A stretch of 60,000 bases of DNA. It comes from Apostichopus japonicus. Taxonomy: Eukaryota > Echinodermata > Holothuroidea > Aspidochirotida > Stichopodidae. Under the pieces are notes generated by a model. The model ran no database searches. It saw nothing but the letters and a program-made list of their open reading frames with translations, and had not been told where the DNA came from. Both the position numbers and the translations under genes were made by a program. The stretch's first letter is position 1; each line of letters begins with the position of its first letter. The stretch is from the NCBI RefSeq assembly GCF_037975245.1, contig NC_092563.1, positions 19,550,094-19,610,093 of the forward strand, read 5' to 3'. Shown piece after piece: positions 58,801 to 60,000 of this stretch.

Positions 58801-59511
58801 GGCTGATTGAGCTTCACTTCAAATACACAGAAAGGGTACAGGTGGTGGATAATAGGATAGAGAAAGAGAAACAGGTAAAACCCATAGCTTGGAATACTGT
58901 TTATGGGTCATAAACTTGGGTTACAATAGTTTATATGAAGGCAGGAGGAACATTCAAGTTTGTTGTGGCCTGGGGGGGGGGGGTGCGGACTAAGTTGTGT
59001 GATCCCCCTCTTAAGGTTAATTTTAAAGGGTACAAAATTGGGAGCTAAAATTCTCAGATCTCAATTAAGATTTATGTAGGACTGTTACTATGGACCATTA
59101 GCCTTTCTGTGCTCCAATTGGAGTAGCATTATTATGGCTAGATCATCACTTAATATATTACAACTTTGAGAAGGCGTTATACTGTGACATCACCGATGAT
59201 GCCAGCATTTTATTTTTGTCTTTGTTAAAAAGGGGCAAAGTTAAAAGAGCGTGACGTCTTTGAGAACGACAGCTTATATTTGTCTTTTGCAACGCAGGCG
59301 AGGTTACGAGAGGGCGACATCATTGACGATAATCAGGAAGATGACTACTACATGAGGCGGCTGGATGCAGGACTCTTTACTCTGCAACTGGTGGACTTCA
59401 TCATCCTGGAACTCTGCTGTAACTCTGGGATAAACAGTATCAGAGACAGAGTGATGAAGTTGCTGAACATGAGAGGAGGGTCAGTCAGCTCCATAAGAGG
59501 AATCGTTAGAG
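49783..59511 (+). CDS. CTNNBL1: Beta-catenin-like protein 1 (CTNNBL1), 11 exons, last exon outside window
   Basis: CTNNBL1 is a nuclear armadillo-fold protein associated with the PRP19-CDC5L spliceosomal complex. Exons: 49783-49812, 50767-50946, 51534-51640, 52591-52828, 53544-53637, 55371-55535, 56223-56281, 56717-56865, 57747-57925, 58696-58874, 59298-59511. All have AG/GT borders and consistent phases. They encode 531 residues plus one base; the human protein has 563, and the missing 30 or so residues match its final exon. Start MDVGELLSFQ (human MDVGELLSYQ) has a good context (acagtATGG). Diagnostic blocks include DVSIAVVDLLQELTD-like DISIAVVDLLQELTD, NLERLDDNVKEEANG, GDMDGIDALLQQL, FLKGEGLQLMNLML, LHFKYTERVQV and MRRLDAGLFTLQ. 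A basic N-terminal stretch (KPNLKRR, KAKRERSRGKEQQK) is a likely nuclear signal. No frame disruption is seen. Confidence 0.97.
50767..50946 (+). CDS. CTNNBL1: CTNNBL1 exon 2, basic N-terminal region
   Basis: Acceptor ctccag, donor gtaatg; 60 codons. PGKPNLKRRGDDRDESD and later VKAKRERSRGKEQQK are basic and probably carry nuclear-localisation activity. This region is weakly conserved. Confidence 0.9.
51418..51490. repeat. Purine-rich dispersed repeat, copy 1
   Basis: gcaggggaggggagggtagg followed by agggagagtgaggtgggctt and cagagattgcactgaaac. The same order occurs at 55574-55650 in another CTNNBL1 intron. It ends about 45 bp before exon 3. Confidence 0.85.
51534..51640 (+). CDS. CTNNBL1: CTNNBL1 exon 3
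   Basis: Acceptor tcctag, donor gtgagt. Encodes LRKMILNFEKKVFRNQEMRI, matching VKKMILTFEKRSYKNQELRI in human. Confidence 0.95.
52591..52828 (+). CDS. CTNNBL1: CTNNBL1 exon 4, armadillo repeats
   Basis: Acceptor ttgtag, donor gtaagg. Encodes FMDSELELNDAIQELHVIAT and VDISIAVVDLLQELTDVDIL, both nearly identical in type to human CTNNBL1. Confidence 0.96.
53544..53637 (+). CDS. CTNNBL1: CTNNBL1 exon 5
   Basis: Acceptor ccttag, donor gtgagt at 53638. Encodes EEQVVATLITNLERLDDNV and KEEANGMHNTL. A 46-bp minisatellite starts about 45 bp after the donor. Confidence 0.95.
53684..54232. repeat. Minisatellite, 46-bp unit, about 12 copies, CTNNBL1 intron 5
   Basis: The 'acca' of each unit falls at about 53710, 53754, 53809, 53854, 53900, 53946, 53992, 54038, 54084, 54130, 54177 and 54222 (as 'agca'), so spacing is mostly 46 bp. 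Each unit reads ttgttattgtgtgttatttt then acagagattgtatgctatag. The T-rich tract plus acag resembles a 3' splice site on the sense strand. Open frames through it are artefacts. Confidence 0.94.
54600..55015. repeat. Degenerate tandem repeat, about 62-bp unit, six copies
   Basis: Landmark caagaatcatact or variants at about 54655, 54719, 54781, 54845, 54907 and 54972. Each unit also holds accatatcaaagaagaatgt-like sequence. Confidence 0.82.
55371..55535 (+). CDS. CTNNBL1: CTNNBL1 exon 6
   Basis: Acceptor ttgtag, donor gtaagt. Encodes NLMQWLLKKLKPKVQFTPNK and LYASEILAILLQSTDS, matching GLLQWLLKRLKAKMPFDANK and LYCSEVLAILLQ in human. Confidence 0.96.
55574..55650. repeat. Purine-rich dispersed repeat, copy 2
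   Basis: Same sequence order as 51418-51490 (gcaggggaggggagggtagg, gagtgaggtgggctttcaga, ggttgcactgaaac), about 85-90 percent alike by eye. Confidence 0.85.
56223..56281 (+). CDS. CTNNBL1: CTNNBL1 exon 7
   Basis: Acceptor ttcacag, donor gtaagt. Encodes CRSLLGDMDGIDALLQQLA; human has NRELLGELDGIDVLLQQLS. Confidence 0.95.
56717..56865 (+). CDS. CTNNBL1: CTNNBL1 exon 8
   Basis: Acceptor tttgaag (purine before AG, weaker pyrimidine tract), donor gtatga. Encodes VFKRQDPTSTEEFEMMENIF and FLKGEGLQLMNLMLR; the latter is identical to human over its length. Confidence 0.94.
57430..57690. repeat. Short variable tandem repeat (cattctcactc-like), CTNNBL1 intron 8
   Basis: Irregular runs of ccattctcactccattctc-like sequence with an 11-12 bp period, pyrimidine-rich on the sense strand. 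The array ends about 60 bp before the acceptor of exon 9. Confidence 0.85.
57747..57925 (+). CDS. CTNNBL1: CTNNBL1 exon 9
   Basis: Acceptor tttcag, donor gtgagg. Encodes FSALKVMNHAVTGPNAVDNC and ILGLRNIFPLFMKTPKKQKK, matching human SALKVLDHAMIGPEGTDNC and ILGLRTIFPLFMKSPRKIKK. Confidence 0.96.
58696..58874 (+). CDS. CTNNBL1: CTNNBL1 exon 10
   Basis: Acceptor tgcag, donor gtaaaa. Encodes HICAIIAALLRNCSGTHRQR and KVDRLIELHFKYTERVQVVD. Ends in phase 0. Confidence 0.96.
59298..59511 (+). CDS. CTNNBL1: CTNNBL1 exon 11
   Basis: Acceptor cgcag, donor gtagag at 59512. Encodes EGDIIDDNQEDDYYMRRLDA and LLNMRGGSVSSIRGIVR, leaving one base of a split codon. The remaining C-terminus (about 30 residues in human) is not in 59512-60000. 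Confidence 0.95.
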
Positions 59512-60000
59512 GTAGAGTCCTTCTCTCTTAACATTGTACAAAGTATATTGGCTCAAGTTAGGCTACACTGCTACTGTGTAGTGGAGTAGGTGTGTCTCTT
59601 GCGAGCCTAACTGGTCTTAGGGGGCACGATTTCACTGTAATTCTCAGGTGCCTGATTTTTGTGTCAAATGAAGTAGATAGTAGTGCTTTACAGAATAGTA
59701 GTGTATTACAGAATTACAGAGCTAGAATGAAACTTTCCCGTTGGTTTATTGGTATGATCTGGCTTGCTCTGAATGACACAAACTTACTGTACATGCAAAG
59801 TGCATCCTCAAACTGAGAGACTAATCTCTTATTCCAAGTTCCAGTTTATCATGTTAGTTGTATCCACCTAATCGTTAATGGACAGGAAATACAAAGACTC
59901 TTGCTTTGCTTTTTGGGGTATTTGCCTTATTTCTTGATGAACTTTAGAAAATAAAATCATTTTATTTCCTTCTTGTTGTCAATGATGTGTATACCTGCAA

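Larger units (their letters stand above)
49813..60000 (+). other. CTNNBL1 introns without named content
   Basis: Introns 49813-50766, 50947-51533, 51641-52590, 52829-53543, 55536-56222, 56282-56716, 57926-58695, 58875-59297 and the terminal 59512-60000 contain no recognised gene apart from repeats listed separately. A 12-G run is at 58972-58983. Confidence 0.55.

Noticed and set aside
1-60000. tRNA, rRNA or snRNA genes
   Set aside because: No convincing box A/box B pair with a foldable cloverleaf, and no rRNA or snRNA core sequence, was found by eye. A covariance-model scan would decide.

Overview
This is a 60 kb piece of an animal nuclear genome: AT-rich, with GT-AG introns, dispersed retrotransposon remains, many minisatellites and long G or C homopolymer runs. 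Three protein-coding genes can be read exon by exon because splice phases and conserved protein blocks agree. They are the 3' half of importin-4 (IPO4, + strand, 624-8800), a complete sorting nexin-16 (SNX16, - strand, about 43125 down to 16170) and nearly all of beta-catenin-like protein 1 (CTNNBL1, + strand, 49783-59511, last exon beyond the window). I compared the proteins with vertebrate orthologues recalled from memory; no search was run. Gene structure and repeat style suggest an invertebrate deuterostome, perhaps an echinoderm, but the species is an inference.

Layout. 1-487: minisatellite in an IPO4 intron. 624-9020: eleven IPO4 exons and the 3' UTR; one intron carries a degenerate hammerhead-like repeat and a 37-bp-arm hairpin. 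9285-9683: 23-bp minisatellite. 9684-16169: AT-rich non-coding DNA, probably including the long SNX16 3' UTR. 16170-43125: SNX16, with eight coding exons and introns up to 12.6 kb. These introns hold minisatellites, a 551-bp element with a hAT-like transposase remnant, an L1/Tx1-like RT fragment, a LINE 3' end, paired hairpins and a duplicated segment. 43126-49782: the interval between SNX16 and CTNNBL1, mostly filled by two nested non-LTR retrotransposons in opposite orientation. 49783-60000: CTNNBL1, with a 46-bp minisatellite directly after exon 5.

The three genes have unrelated housekeeping roles: nuclear import, endosomal sorting and spliceosome-associated function. IPO4 and SNX16 are tail to tail; SNX16 and CTNNBL1 are head to head. 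Nothing suggests a co-regulated cluster.

I found no new biochemical system. The most interesting signals are tandem repeats that carry splice-acceptor-like sequence next to exons (one supplies the real SNX16 acceptor), two hammerhead-like repeat copies, a nested LINE insertion between divergent genes with similar short modules on both sides, and a 37-bp minisatellite with higher-order structure that is open in all three frames of one strand.
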